Source: JADLHS01 sp964553795
Lineage (GTDB): Bacteria; Verrucomicrobiota; Verrucomicrobiia; Limisphaerales; JADLHS01
Direction of reading: 5' to 3'
Length of the DNA: 64,000 nucleotides
Assembly (NCBI GenBank): GCA_964553795.1
Contig: CAZKMR010000001.1
Location: 62,001-126,000 of the forward strand
Positions 43,001 to 51,791 of this stretch are shown in pieces. How positions within the stretch are numbered: position 1 is the stretch's first letter; each line of letters starts with the position of its first letter. The position numbers were made by a program, and so were the translations under genes. The notes under the pieces were generated by a model, which was not told where the DNA came from, made no database searches, and was given only the letters and a program-made list of their open reading frames with translations.

Positions 43001-46000
43001 CGTGGGACAGCGAAAATACGTTGCTCAACGAAACGATCAACCGCGTGCCCAACGGCGGCGGCAGCACGGATGTTCCCAGCGGTTTATTCGTCAAACTCGA
43101 TGATAACCCGCAGTTCCGGCTCGATTTTGCGGATCGCGTTCACAAGCACATGATCGCTCCCGGCGGCGCGCTGACGGTGGCGGCCAATACCGCGCGCTGG
43201 CAGTTCTGGAGCAATCATCTGGACCGCGCCATCGTCGCGGAATCTGTTCGCTGGGGCGATTATCGACGCGACGTGCATCCCTACCAGAACGGCGTGTTCA
43301 CCATTTACACCCGGGAAAATCAGTGGTTCGCCGAACATCAACGCGTGCTCAATTCCTATCTGCCGAATCGCCACGACATCGTGCTGAATCAATTTCGCAC
43401 CGCCGGATTGTATCCCGCGATCGACGCCCCGGAGTTTCGGCAAAACTCTGTCGCTGGCCAAATCATCGGCAGTGGCAACGTGGGTGCGGGGTATGTGGTG
43501 GCGATGCGCAATCCGGGCGCGGGAACGGTTTATTACACCACGAACGGTGCTGACCCACGCGTGTATTATTCCGGTGCGCTGGCGACCGAGGCGTTGCCGT
43601 ACGCCGCGCCGCTGACATTGAACGCGACCGTGACCCTCAAGGCTCGCGTGTTGAGCGGCGGCACGTGGAGCGCGTTGAATGAAGCGACGTTCACGGTGGG
43701 CGAACTGGGCTTGCCACTGCGCATCACGGAAATCAATTACAACCCCATCGGCGGCGATGCTTATGAGTTCATCGAACTACAAAACGTGGGGGCGTCCGCA
43801 TTGGATTTGAGCGGGTTCACTTTCCAAGGCATCAACTATGTATTTCCCGTTGGCTCGATCTTGCCACCGGGGGCGGTGTTGGTCCTGGCCAACAATGCGA
43901 ACCCGACGTTATTCGCGACGCGGTATCCGGGCGTGAGCGTGTTTGGATATTTTGGCGGGAATCTTTCGAACGGCGGCGAACGCATCGCCATTCTCAATGG
44001 CAGTGGGAACACAGTCCTCGCTGTGCATTATGACGATGAAGCGGGTTGGCCTACGTCGCCCGATGGCGGCGGCTATTCGCTGGAGATTATTGATCCGCGC
44101 GGCGATCCCAATGCGCCGGCGAACTGGCGCGCGAGTTTCATGGTGAATGGAACTCCGGGATTGCCGCCAGTGCCGCCGACGTTGGGAAATGTGGTGATCA
44201 ATGAAGTGGCCGCCGACAATGCCGGCAGCGTGACCAATGGCGGAACGTTTTCCGATTGGATCGAACTGCACAATCGCGGGGGCAGCGCGACGAATCTCGC
44301 CGGCTGGAGTCTCACGGATGACAGCAATGCGCGGCAGTTTGTTTTTCCGGCGAACACGATCATCCCGGCTGGAGGTTATCTCGTGGTCTGGTGTGACAGC
44401 GCCACAAATGCGCCGGGATTACACAGCGGTTTTGCGTTGGCGAAGAACGGTGAAACCGTATCGCTGTTCGATGCCAACACGAATCGGATGGACGCGATCA
44501 CGTTCGGATTGCAACTCACCGACTACACGGTGGGCCGCGTTGGCGATGATTGGCAACTCACGGCACCCACGCCGAACGCGGCAAATGTTGCCGTCGGGTT
44601 GGCCGCGCCGTCACAGGTCGCGATCAATGAGTGGCTCGCGGATTCGCCGCCGGGCAGCGAAGATTGGGTGGAGGTTTACAATCGCTCAGCGACCGCGCCA
44701 GTGGCCTTGCGGGGATTGAGTTTCGGCACGAGCAACGCGCTGTTCCATTATCGGGCGCTCTCGTTCCTGCCGCCGCTCGGGTTTGCGCAGTTGTTCGCGG
44801 ATGAATTACCCGGCGCAAATCATCTCGAGTTCAAATTGCCCGCGGCCGGTGGCGTGATTGCACTCTACAACTCCGCGGGCGTGGAATTGGAGCGCGTCAC
44901 TTACGGCGCGCAACTTCAAGGCGTCTCGGAGGGGCGACTGCCCAATGGCGCGGCGAGTATCGTCGCATTTCCCGGCAGCACCAGTCCGGGCGCGAGCAAT
45001 TATCAACTGACCTGGTCCGGGCCGGTGTTGAACGAAGTGCTGGCGCGCAATCAACGCGCGGTGGTCAGTCCGTGGGGCAATTACGCGGACTTCGTGGAGT
45101 TGTTCAATTCCAGTGGCAGCACGGTGAATCTGAGCGGATTGGGAGTTGGCCGATCCAGTGCGGCGAATCAGCGATGGGTAATTCCTCCGGGCGTGGGCAT
45201 TCCTGCGGGTGGATATTTGGTGATCTGGTGCGACGGTTCGCGTCCGGCAACTACGAGTGCAGGAAGTCCGCTGAACGCTGGTTTCAATCTCGCGGGGGAG
45301 AGCGGCGCGGTTTATTTGTTTAACACCAACTCGCAACCGGTCGATTCCGTCGCGTACGGTTTGCAGATTGAAGATTTGTCCATCGGCCGCAGTGGCGGAC
45401 AATGGCGTTTGCTTGCGGCGCCAACGCCCGGCACGGCGAATGCAGGTAGTGCTGCGCTCGGCTCAACCACGAGTCTGCGCTTTAACGAATGGCTGGCCGC
45501 TCCGCTGGCGGGCGATGATTGGTTCGAGCTCTATAATTTGAGCACGCTGCCGGTGGAATTGAGCGGGCTTTTCCTGACGGATGATCCTTCGAGCGCCGGA
45601 TTGGTAAAGTCGCCGGTTGTGCCACTGAGTTTTATCGGCGCGCGCAAATGGGCTTTATTCCAAGCCAGCGGCAGCAAGAGTGCGGGCGGCGATCACGTGG
45701 CGTTTTCGCTCACGAAAGAAGGCGAAATGTTGCGGCTCTACGACGCGACCACCAATTTGATTGAAGCGGTGGATTTTGGAATTCAGGCCGATGGGGTATC
45801 GCAAGGACGCCTGCCCGATGGCGCGGGTGCGATAGTAAATTTCATTTCGACGCAATCTCCCGGGAGCGCGAATTATTTATCGTTGACCAATATCGTCATC
45901 AACGAAGTCCTCTCGCATACCGACCCTCCGTTGGAAGATGCGATTGAGTTGCACAACCCGACCGCGAGCGCGGTCAACATTGGCGGCTGGTATCTGAGCG

Positions 46001-47154
46001 ACAGTCAGAGCGATTTGAAACGCTATCGCATTCCGGACGGCACGATCATTCCGGCGGGCGGGTTCAAGGTTTTCTACCAGTATCAGTTCGGGCCGGGGGC
46101 TGGCGATGACGACGCGCCGCCGTTCTTCAGTTTCAATTCCGCACGTGGCGATGCGGCTTATGTTTCGGCTGCAGATGCCGGACAGAATCTCACGGGTTAT
46201 CGCACGGGCGTCACCTTCGACGCGGCGGCGAATGGTGTTTCAATTGGCGGCTATCAAAGCAGCGTCGGCTTGGAATTTGTCGCCATGAGCCAACGCAGTT
46301 TTGGCGCGGATAATCCGGCGACGCTGACGGAGTTCCGCACCGGCGCAGGTAAGACTAATTCTTATCCGCTCGTTGGTCCGGTGGTGATCAATGAGATCAT
46401 GTATCACCCGCCGAATTTCGGGACGAACGCGCCAGATGCGGAAGAATTCATCGAACTCCTCAACTTCAGCGCGGCGCCCGTGCCGTTGTTCGATCCGGCG
46501 CATCCGACGAATGTCTGGCGGCTCGCCAACGCGGTGAGCTTTGATTTTCCGGCGAACACCACGATTCCCGCGCTGGGAGCATTGATTATCGTGCCGTTCA
46601 ATCCGGCGACGGATGCGGCGGCAGTAACGGCATTCCGGTCAAGGTATGGGACGAATGGGTCATTGGTGGGACCGTATGCTGGGACGCTGAACAATGCCGG
46701 GGAGACGGTGGAACTCTGGCGTCCCGATTCACCGCAAATGCCGCCGCATCCGGATGCGGGTTTTGTTCCGCAGATTCTGGTCGAGCGCGTGAGTTATTCT
46801 GATGTCGCACCGTGGCCGGTTGCGGCGGATGGCGGTGGCGCGTCATTGCAACGCATCGTGCCGGAGAACTTCGGCAATGATCCGATAAACTGGCGGGCCG
46901 GGCTTCCGACGATGGGCGCGCCGAACGTTATTCCTCCGACCGGCGCAGCGACGTGGCTCGGGGGTGGCATGGTGCGATTGAACTTCGCGGTGCAACCGGG
47001 GCTGACTTATCAGGTGGAATACAAAAACAACCTTACCGACGCGGAGTGGTTGCCGTTGGGCGCGCCACTGGCCGCGTCTGGCGAGGTGTTGGTCGTGGAC
47101 GACCCGGTCGGCGGACAACTCCAACGTTTCTATCGGCTCAAGGTGGTTTGGTAG
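40039..47154 (+). CDS. Giant secreted CotH-kinase and lamin-tail repeat protein
   Basis: About 2,371 aa from GTG 40039, chosen because a signal peptide (RLTICCLLLGLIIVPAVLAQ) starts soon after; GTG 39940 is the furthest upstream alternative. In order: a galactose-binding-like domain (~40-210), two SbsA-type Ig-like domains (~214-411), and lamin-tail domain 1 (~416). A chitobiase C-terminal-type domain follows (~577-652), then a CotH kinase-like domain (~714-1040, LPVVSLVLNRDDMFG, IDIRGNASRD, LPWDSENTLL) and a second chitobiase-type domain (~1150-1224). Seven more lamin-tail domains begin near 1226, 1384, 1527, 1661, 1813, 1950 and 2114 (recurrent VINEVxA...DWIELHNR). A terminal module ends RFYRLKVVW. 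Presumably cell-surface; CotH of Bacillus is a protein kinase, activity here is inferred. Confidence 0.85.
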   Translation: MINAVRFVPRKRLLSFRLTICCLLLGLIIVPAVLAQETLIPNGASWRWRKGTNEVSNPTTLWRTVGYNDTAWPLNNAPFHYGNLGASGDDGLVGGTILSDMRNGYRGVFLRRTFVITNVAEIASVHLTVNYDDGFVAWINGTEVARGNFNGQPTYLSNANSSLEPSITNSLVIGAPSTFLAPGVNVLAVQAFNNTLSGSDFRIEMSLGVTKADFNPPVVTNISPVAGSVLSALSEVTVWFNKPVTGVDATDLVINEQPATTVVGNPGTNRYTFLFAPQLPGALNVSWNDGPDITDLQGAPFDSSGAWTYTLVDNVAPQLLERAPFAGALVSQLTQIEVLFNEPVVGVNAADLLINGQPAASVTGAETGPYVFTFAPPAAGTVNFSWAGGHGITDLAANAFTGGGWAVTLNPNAAFADIIINEFVAGNTTGLLDEDGERSDWIELFNRGTNAVNLLGWSLTDNAAVPGQWTFPSRVLNPGEYLVVFASEKDRRAPVGANRFHTNFRLELFGEYLALFNPEYPRVAKSEFAPAFPEQRNNYSYGRDNSSQLRYFAAPSPGGPNGVSSIVGIAPEPHFSVGRGLFEQPFNLVLTTPLPGATIRYTLDGSEPTGGNGLVYTAPIGITNTAFVRAIVLAANHLPSRVRTHSYIYLDSILTQPNDPPGFPSTWGTAANFPGNIVPAYYLIDHDPLREDPLDSGSAIDPQKWQRLREGLRELPVVSLVLNRDDMFGPNGLYPKSTATNKSSNEKACSLEMLMPDGSTLFATTAAIDIRGNASRDPFKTPKHGFKLNFKADYGPTTLEAPGLFPGSAASKFDDLAMRPDFGVSWLHWSDNNDGLGAFQRTRAIRFRDAYVKHTYRDMGQPANHTRYFHLMINGLYWGVYDFAEQPFEQFAENYLPASTNGYDVYDQGGLKASGGGTSAAYSTMLGISNLDQNANYETMKQYLDVTTFADYMLLNFFVGAQDWGFNKNWFAVRPRVAGPDGRFKYLPWDSENTLLNETINRVPNGGGSTDVPSGLFVKLDDNPQFRLDFADRVHKHMIAPGGALTVAANTARWQFWSNHLDRAIVAESVRWGDYRRDVHPYQNGVFTIYTRENQWFAEHQRVLNSYLPNRHDIVLNQFRTAGLYPAIDAPEFRQNSVAGQIIGSGNVGAGYVVAMRNPGAGTVYYTTNGADPRVYYSGALATEALPYAAPLTLNATVTLKARVLSGGTWSALNEATFTVGELGLPLRITEINYNPIGGDAYEFIELQNVGASALDLSGFTFQGINYVFPVGSILPPGAVLVLANNANPTLFATRYPGVSVFGYFGGNLSNGGERIAILNGSGNTVLAVHYDDEAGWPTSPDGGGYSLEIIDPRGDPNAPANWRASFMVNGTPGLPPVPPTLGNVVINEVAADNAGSVTNGGTFSDWIELHNRGGSATNLAGWSLTDDSNARQFVFPANTIIPAGGYLVVWCDSATNAPGLHSGFALAKNGETVSLFDANTNRMDAITFGLQLTDYTVGRVGDDWQLTAPTPNAANVAVGLAAPSQVAINEWLADSPPGSEDWVEVYNRSATAPVALRGLSFGTSNALFHYRALSFLPPLGFAQLFADELPGANHLEFKLPAAGGVIALYNSAGVELERVTYGAQLQGVSEGRLPNGAASIVAFPGSTSPGASNYQLTWSGPVLNEVLARNQRAVVSPWGNYADFVELFNSSGSTVNLSGLGVGRSSAANQRWVIPPGVGIPAGGYLVIWCDGSRPATTSAGSPLNAGFNLAGESGAVYLFNTNSQPVDSVAYGLQIEDLSIGRSGGQWRLLAAPTPGTANAGSAALGSTTSLRFNEWLAAPLAGDDWFELYNLSTLPVELSGLFLTDDPSSAGLVKSPVVPLSFIGARKWALFQASGSKSAGGDHVAFSLTKEGEMLRLYDATTNLIEAVDFGIQADGVSQGRLPDGAGAIVNFISTQSPGSANYLSLTNIVINEVLSHTDPPLEDAIELHNPTASAVNIGGWYLSDSQSDLKRYRIPDGTIIPAGGFKVFYQYQFGPGAGDDDAPPFFSFNSARGDAAYVSAADAGQNLTGYRTGVTFDAAANGVSIGGYQSSVGLEFVAMSQRSFGADNPATLTEFRTGAGKTNSYPLVGPVVINEIMYHPPNFGTNAPDAEEFIELLNFSAAPVPLFDPAHPTNVWRLANAVSFDFPANTTIPALGALIIVPFNPATDAAAVTAFRSRYGTNGSLVGPYAGTLNNAGETVELWRPDSPQMPPHPDAGFVPQILVERVSYSDVAPWPVAADGGGASLQRIVPENFGNDPINWRAGLPTMGAPNVIPPTGAATWLGGGMVRLNFAVQPGLTYQVEYKNNLTDAEWLPLGAPLAASGEVLVVDDPVGGQLQRFYRLKVVW

Positions 47155-47283
47155 CCATTGCCGGTGGTCCGGTTTCGATTCCTCGGGTTCGCGGCGCAGA
47201 TCGCAAATTGGTTGTAACCGTTTTTGCAGGATGGACGTCAGTCTTCATCAGGCGTTAAGGTTCGGACAGCCGAGAATCTGATT

Positions 47284-49515
47284 ATGAAAAAAACTTTGTG
47301 GCGGGCGGCCGCTCTAATTCTGAGCGTCGGTGGCATCACCAGTGGTTGGGGCGCGGACGGAAACGTGGAACTGAAATTCTCGGGAAATAGTGTTCTGCTC
47401 AAGGTGGATGGCGACAAGGATGACGACTGGTGGATTCAGAGTTCCACCAATCTTATCCAGTGGACGACGCTGACGAATTTCGGCGTGATTTTATCGGGCA
47501 ACGAAACGAACGCGCCGTGGCGGTCGGCGGGAACGAAAAGCGCCGGGCCGACCTACTATCGCGCCATGCAAACCGACGGGCTCTATGATCCGGCATTGTT
47601 TCGCACGATCAGCATCACCTACACGCAAGCGACGGCGACGGCTTTTTCGAATGCCATGCATCTCGCCCGGCAATATGGAACAAACATTTATTTGCCGCAG
47701 CTCTGGTTGGATAACGGCGCGACGAATTATCACGTGGGCGCGCGGTTCAAGGGGAACACTTCGTACACGATCGGTGGCCAGCGCAAATCCATCAATCTCG
47801 AATTTGATCACATTACGACGAACGCCGATTTGATGACGTTTTCAACGGTGAATCTTAACAACGCCGCCGGCGACGAAACCGTGATGCGCGAGCCGCTGTA
47901 CTTCAACGTCATGAGCCAATACACGCCGTGTCCGCGCGGGGCGATGTGTCAACTTTACGCCAATGGCTCGTTATGGAGCGTGTATTCGCTGATTCAGCAG
48001 GAGAATGGCGAACTGATCAACGAATGGTTTCCGAGCAACGACGGCGACCGCTGGCGTGCGCCCAATAATCCAAACGGGACGTCTTCCACGGCGTTTGGCT
48101 ATCTCGGCAACACCAACGTCAGCACGTATCTTTCGCGCTACGAATTGAAGACGGATAATGCGACGACCAACGAAGCTTTTGGCCGGCTCATTTATGCGAT
48201 CAATGTGCTCAACAACACAACCGTTGATTTCCGCAACGTCGTGGAAAACGTATTTGCCGTGGACAACTGGCTCTGGTTTTTGGCGATTGAGAACGTATTC
48301 GCCGATGATGACAGCTATTGGAACAAGGGCGCGGATTATGGATTTTATTACGAAATCGAGAGCGGGAGAATTCATCCCGTCGAACACGATGGCAACGAAT
48401 CGTTCATCGCCGGAGACGTTGCGCTTTCGCCGCTGGCCGGTGCGAATACGACGCGCCCCTTGTTGTTCAAGTTTCTGAATATTAACGAACTCAAACAGCG
48501 GTATCTCGCTCACATGCGAACGGTGCTGGAGGAGAACTTCAATCCGACGGTGCTGACTGCCAACATCAATGCGTTTCATGCGCTGAGCATCAATGCCATT
48601 ATCGCCGACCCGCGCAAAGGCATCTCGCTGTTCGCCTACACCAATGATCTCGTTGCGCTGAAGACATTCATCACGAATCGCTACAACTTTCTCCGCTTGC
48701 ATGCCGAGTTGATTCCGCTGCAGCCGAATATCAACTGGGTGGCAGGCCCGGCGAATCCGGTCTATGCGACGAACGTTCCGATCGTCACGGCGAATGTAAC
48801 TTCCAGCGGCACCGGTATCAGTTCGGTGTGGTTGTATTTTCGCGACAAGCCATACGGCCGATTTGCGTCGCGTCAGATGTTCGATGACGGCGCGCACGAC
48901 GATGGGGTGGCCGGGGATAATGTTTTTGGGGCGGGGACGACGAATTATCCCGCCGGAAACAAGATTCATTACTACGTGGAAGCGCGCGCCAACAACGCTG
49001 CACAAACGGCGCGATTTTCCCCGGCTCGCGCCGAGCACGTGACGTATGATTATGAGGTCGCGCTTTCGGTCGCGTCCGGCACGAGCGTGGTGATTAACGA
49101 ATTCATGGCCGACAATGCAACGACCATAGCTGATCCGCAGGGCGATTATGATGATTGGATCGAACTGCGCAATCTCACGAGTGCGCCGGTGAATTTGACG
49201 GGTCATTACCTCACCGACAACCCGGCAAATCCGCGCAAGTGGCCATTCCCGAACGGAACGACGATTCCGGCCAACGGTTATTTGTTGGTGTGGGCGGATG
49301 AGAACGGCACGGCGACGCCGGGGCTGCATGCCAACTTCAAGCTGGCCAAAGACGGGGAGCAGATTCTGTTAATTGACAGTGACGTCAAAAACAATCAGGT
49401 ACTTGATACAGTTGTCTTCGGCGCACAAACCACGGATGTCTCCTACGGTCGAACCGCCGCGAATGCCGAGGTGTGGGCGACCATGGCCGCGACACCGAAT
49501 GCCGCAAATCAATAA
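47284..49515 (+). CDS. Secreted CotH-kinase family protein with lamin-tail domain
   Basis: 743 aa from ATG 47284, which begins a signal peptide (MKKTLWRAAALILSVGGITSGWGA). Residues ~26-96 resemble the short module found at the ends of other secreted proteins here (IQSSTNLIQWTTLTNFG, ending TYYRAMQTD). Residues ~105-470 are the CotH domain: VGARFKGNTSY, KSINLEFDH, EPLYFNVMSQY, and the acidic HPVEHDGNESF. An extracellular beta domain follows and a lamin-tail domain closes the protein (~601-743, VVINEFMADN, DDWIELRN). It directly precedes the VTC and DUF4956 genes. Confidence 0.84.
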   Translation: MKKTLWRAAALILSVGGITSGWGADGNVELKFSGNSVLLKVDGDKDDDWWIQSSTNLIQWTTLTNFGVILSGNETNAPWRSAGTKSAGPTYYRAMQTDGLYDPALFRTISITYTQATATAFSNAMHLARQYGTNIYLPQLWLDNGATNYHVGARFKGNTSYTIGGQRKSINLEFDHITTNADLMTFSTVNLNNAAGDETVMREPLYFNVMSQYTPCPRGAMCQLYANGSLWSVYSLIQQENGELINEWFPSNDGDRWRAPNNPNGTSSTAFGYLGNTNVSTYLSRYELKTDNATTNEAFGRLIYAINVLNNTTVDFRNVVENVFAVDNWLWFLAIENVFADDDSYWNKGADYGFYYEIESGRIHPVEHDGNESFIAGDVALSPLAGANTTRPLLFKFLNINELKQRYLAHMRTVLEENFNPTVLTANINAFHALSINAIIADPRKGISLFAYTNDLVALKTFITNRYNFLRLHAELIPLQPNINWVAGPANPVYATNVPIVTANVTSSGTGISSVWLYFRDKPYGRFASRQMFDDGAHDDGVAGDNVFGAGTTNYPAGNKIHYYVEARANNAAQTARFSPARAEHVTYDYEVALSVASGTSVVINEFMADNATTIADPQGDYDDWIELRNLTSAPVNLTGHYLTDNPANPRKWPFPNGTTIPANGYLLVWADENGTATPGLHANFKLAKDGEQILLIDSDVKNNQVLDTVVFGAQTTDVSYGRTAANAEVWATMAATPNAANQ

Positions 49516-49729
49516 GGCTGGTGGAACGCGACCAATGGAGTGCGAACGTTGATTTCCAGTTTTTCTGAATCGGTGACTTCTGCGTTGAAACGGAAGGCGA
49601 TTTGGGTGCAATGGACCGGGCGCGCATTACGTGTATCGGGTTGCGCCCGGGACGGGTCGGATAATTATCGCGGGGGAGGGATTTCCGGTATTTGAGATCG
49701 GACTGATAGGGCCGTGAGGCGTTTGGAAA

Positions 49730-49990
49730 ATGCCAATAGGCGGTTACAGGTTTTTAATGCATAATGGCAGTCAGTTGTGGTATATGAGTATCACAAATAC
49801 CATGCACCTGACTGTTAACGGCGTCGGCAGCACCATGCACAGTGGTGCCGGGGAATATTTTTATGATTCGGCGGCGCTGAAGTTCAGTGACGGGACGAAG
49901 GTAGCGATGGATTATGCCGGCAACATTATTTTGTGTGAAAGCGATTCTGGCTCCGTGCCTCGCATCCGGTTCGAAAGTTTGAATCCGTAG
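49730..49990 (+). CDS. Hypothetical 86-aa protein
   Basis: An open frame from ATG 49730, bounded upstream by an in-frame stop at 49715, ending 11 bp before the VTC gene. The protein is beta-rich by eye (GYRFLMHNGSQLWYMS, LKFSDGTKVAMDYAG) with no signal peptide or known motif. The base composition of the surrounding 215 bp upstream looks non-coding. It could be a genuine small gene co-transcribed with the VTC gene, or a chance frame. Confidence 0.4.
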   Translation: MPIGGYRFLMHNGSQLWYMSITNTMHLTVNGVGSTMHSGAGEYFYDSAALKFSDGTKVAMDYAGNIILCESDSGSVPRIRFESLNP

Positions 49991-50001
49991 GAGTTGTCGT
50001 C

Positions 50002-50796
50002 ATGGCGCAGGATCACCGGCTTCAACCCCAACGTTTTGAACTGAAGTATCTCATCAAGGAGGAGATGACTCAGGCGATTCGAGATTTTGTCGCGTGCTAT
50101 TTGGAATTGGACGACTTTTCGGCCGGGCGGCCCAACAACTCCTACGAGATTCACAGCGTGTATTTGGATTCTGATACTCTCCAAACGCATCATGCGACCA
50201 TCAATGCGGACAAGAACCGCTTCAAGCTTCGCTTCCGCTATTACGACGGCAAGCCGGGTTCGCCGGTGTTTTGTGAGATCAAGCAACGGATCGACAATTC
50301 CATCCTGAAGAAGCGGTGCCCAATTCCGCGAGACGTCGTACCCATGGTGGTAGCCGGGCAATTACCCGCGCCGGAACAATTGTTGTCCCAGGAACCGCGC
50401 CATATGACCGCGTTGCACCGGTTCCTCGAACTGTCCGCGCGTCTGAACGCCATGCCGCGCTTGCACAATCACTATTATCGGGAAGCCTGGGTCAGTCCAC
50501 ATGACAATTCAATTCGCGTCACGATGGACCGCAAAATTCACGTCGAACCCTATTTTGGTGATGAGGCGGTGATCGCGATGAGCCGCCCGACGCGCATCTA
50601 CCGGGAGTTCGTCGTGCTGGAAATGAAATTTACAGGCCGCTATCCCAATTGGTTTAATACGCTGGTCAGCCGGTTTAATCTGATGCGGGGCGCCGCGATG
50701 AAATATTGCGGCGGGGTGTCGGCTTTGGGGGAACAATTCTTCCAAGATCGCGACCGCACTCGAGATGCGTGGTCGGCGTTTCCGGCGAATCGGTAA
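50002..50796 (+). CDS. VTC-domain polyphosphate polymerase-like protein
   Basis: 264 aa with the VTC fold of eukaryotic Vtc4, which makes polyphosphate from ATP inside a tunnel-shaped domain. Expected basic and acidic positions lining such a tunnel are visible: RFELKYLI at the N-terminus, YEIHSVYLDSD, NRFKLRFRYY, VFCEIKQRIDN, and the late EMKFTGRYPNW followed by a lone LMRGAAMKYCGGV. No membrane helix; the next gene supplies a membrane partner. VTC and DUF4956 proteins with a CotH-type protein are recurrent neighbours in bacteria (from memory). Confidence 0.87.
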   Translation: MAQDHRLQPQRFELKYLIKEEMTQAIRDFVACYLELDDFSAGRPNNSYEIHSVYLDSDTLQTHHATINADKNRFKLRFRYYDGKPGSPVFCEIKQRIDNSILKKRCPIPRDVVPMVVAGQLPAPEQLLSQEPRHMTALHRFLELSARLNAMPRLHNHYYREAWVSPHDNSIRVTMDRKIHVEPYFGDEAVIAMSRPTRIYREFVVLEMKFTGRYPNWFNTLVSRFNLMRGAAMKYCGGVSALGEQFFQDRDRTRDAWSAFPANR

Positions 50797-50808
50797 AGTG
50801 GAGCAATT

Positions 50809-51495
50809 ATGAGTGACTGGTTTTTACGAGGTGATTTCGGGGTCGTGCCAACGGATTATTCCGTACTGGCGATTGCGCTGTTGTTGGCGTTTGTGTGTGG
50901 CCATGCCGTGGCCTGGACTTACATGTTCACGCACACGGGCCTCTCGTACTCGCGTTCCTACGTCAACTCGCTGATTATTCTGCCGGTGCTGGTCGCGCTG
51001 GTGATGATGGTGTTGGCCAACAATCTCATCGTCGCGTTTGGTTTGATGGCCATTTTCGCGATGGTCCGATTCCGCAGCGTCTTGCGGGACACGTTGGATA
51101 CGACTTATGTATTGGCGACCATCGTCATCGGACTGGCGTGCGGCACGCTGAAATTCACGTCGGCGATCATTGGCTGCGCCGCGATCCTGGCCATCATGAT
51201 GTATTTTTGGGCCACTGGTTTTGGCACGCGCCAGCGTTACGACCTGGTTCTGAATCTGCAATGGGTCCGGCCCGCGACGGAAATGCCGGAATTGCTTCAA
51301 TTGCTCAATCGCCATGCGCGCACCGTCTGGTGCGCCAGCCAACGTTCAAGCGAGGGTTACACCGGGGTGGATCTTTCTTATCGGCTCTTGCTGCGCGATC
51401 CCACTCGAGCCCACGAGTTGATGGCGGAACTAAAGAGTCTCAACGGCGTGGCGCGCGCTTCCAGTTTGAGCGCCGGGGATGAGTCGGAGCTATGA
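50809..51495 (+). CDS. DUF4956 membrane protein
   Basis: 228 aa. Four to five hydrophobic helices in residues ~20-140, including YVNSLIILPVLVALVMMVLA and the family-typical FAMVRFRSVLRDTLDTTYVLATIVIGLACG. The C-terminal ~80 residues are cytoplasmic, an alpha/beta ferredoxin-like fold judging by VDLSYRLLLRDPTRAHELM. It lies 12 bp after the VTC gene and overlaps the next gene by 4 bp. It likely works with the VTC protein at the membrane, perhaps as a channel or anchor (inference). Confidence 0.86.
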   Translation: MSDWFLRGDFGVVPTDYSVLAIALLLAFVCGHAVAWTYMFTHTGLSYSRSYVNSLIILPVLVALVMMVLANNLIVAFGLMAIFAMVRFRSVLRDTLDTTYVLATIVIGLACGTLKFTSAIIGCAAILAIMMYFWATGFGTRQRYDLVLNLQWVRPATEMPELLQLLNRHARTVWCASQRSSEGYTGVDLSYRLLLRDPTRAHELMAELKSLNGVARASSLSAGDESEL

Positions 51496-51782
51496 GCAGC
51501 GACCGCTTACGTCCCATCCCAACTTCTTTATCGCAGCGCTGGCGGCAAATCATGACGTCCGTTCTGCCGGCGATCGTTTTCTGCGGAGCGATTCTGGCAA
51601 TAACCCTGTTGTGGCACGACCGGGTCGGGGCTTCCGCATCAAAGGTTCAATCTCAAGGTGGCGTTGCCAGTGATGACTCGCGCCCTTCCGATGGAAATAC
51701 CGCCGCGCCTATGCAGGTTGTCTGGCCCGATAAAAAATTCCACCCCGTTCGCGACGCGGTGGAATTTGCTCCCAACTTGTAA
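51492..51782 (+). CDS. Short membrane protein, possibly a truncated adaptor
   Basis: 96 aa, coupled to the DUF4956 gene by an ATGA overlap. Residues ~22-42 form one membrane helix (SVLPAIVFCGAILAITLLW), followed by a Ser/Asp/Gln-rich stretch. The N-terminus looks like that of HlyD-type membrane fusion proteins, whose body is missing. The last ~16 codons lie inside an intrinsic terminator of the opposite-strand hsp20 gene, so the natural 3' end may have been lost and the present one picked up by chance. Confidence 0.65.
   Translation: MSSDRLRPIPTSLSQRWRQIMTSVLPAIVFCGAILAITLLWHDRVGASASKVQSQGGVASDDSRPSDGNTAAPMQVVWPDKKFHPVRDAVEFAPNL
51732..51767 (-). terminator. Intrinsic terminator of the Hsp20 gene
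   Basis: On the minus strand: stem AAATTCCACC/GGTGGAATTT (arms 51758-51767 and 51735-51744), a 13-nt loop, then TTTTTTA from the A-run at 51732-51737. It lies 25 bp past the Hsp20 stop and overlaps the end of the convergent small membrane-protein gene. Confidence 0.8.
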
Positions 51783-51791
51783 GGCTTCGGT

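Noticed and set aside
47971..49329. 452-codon minus-strand frame opposite the second CotH gene
   Set aside because: Antisense shadow with no domain character.
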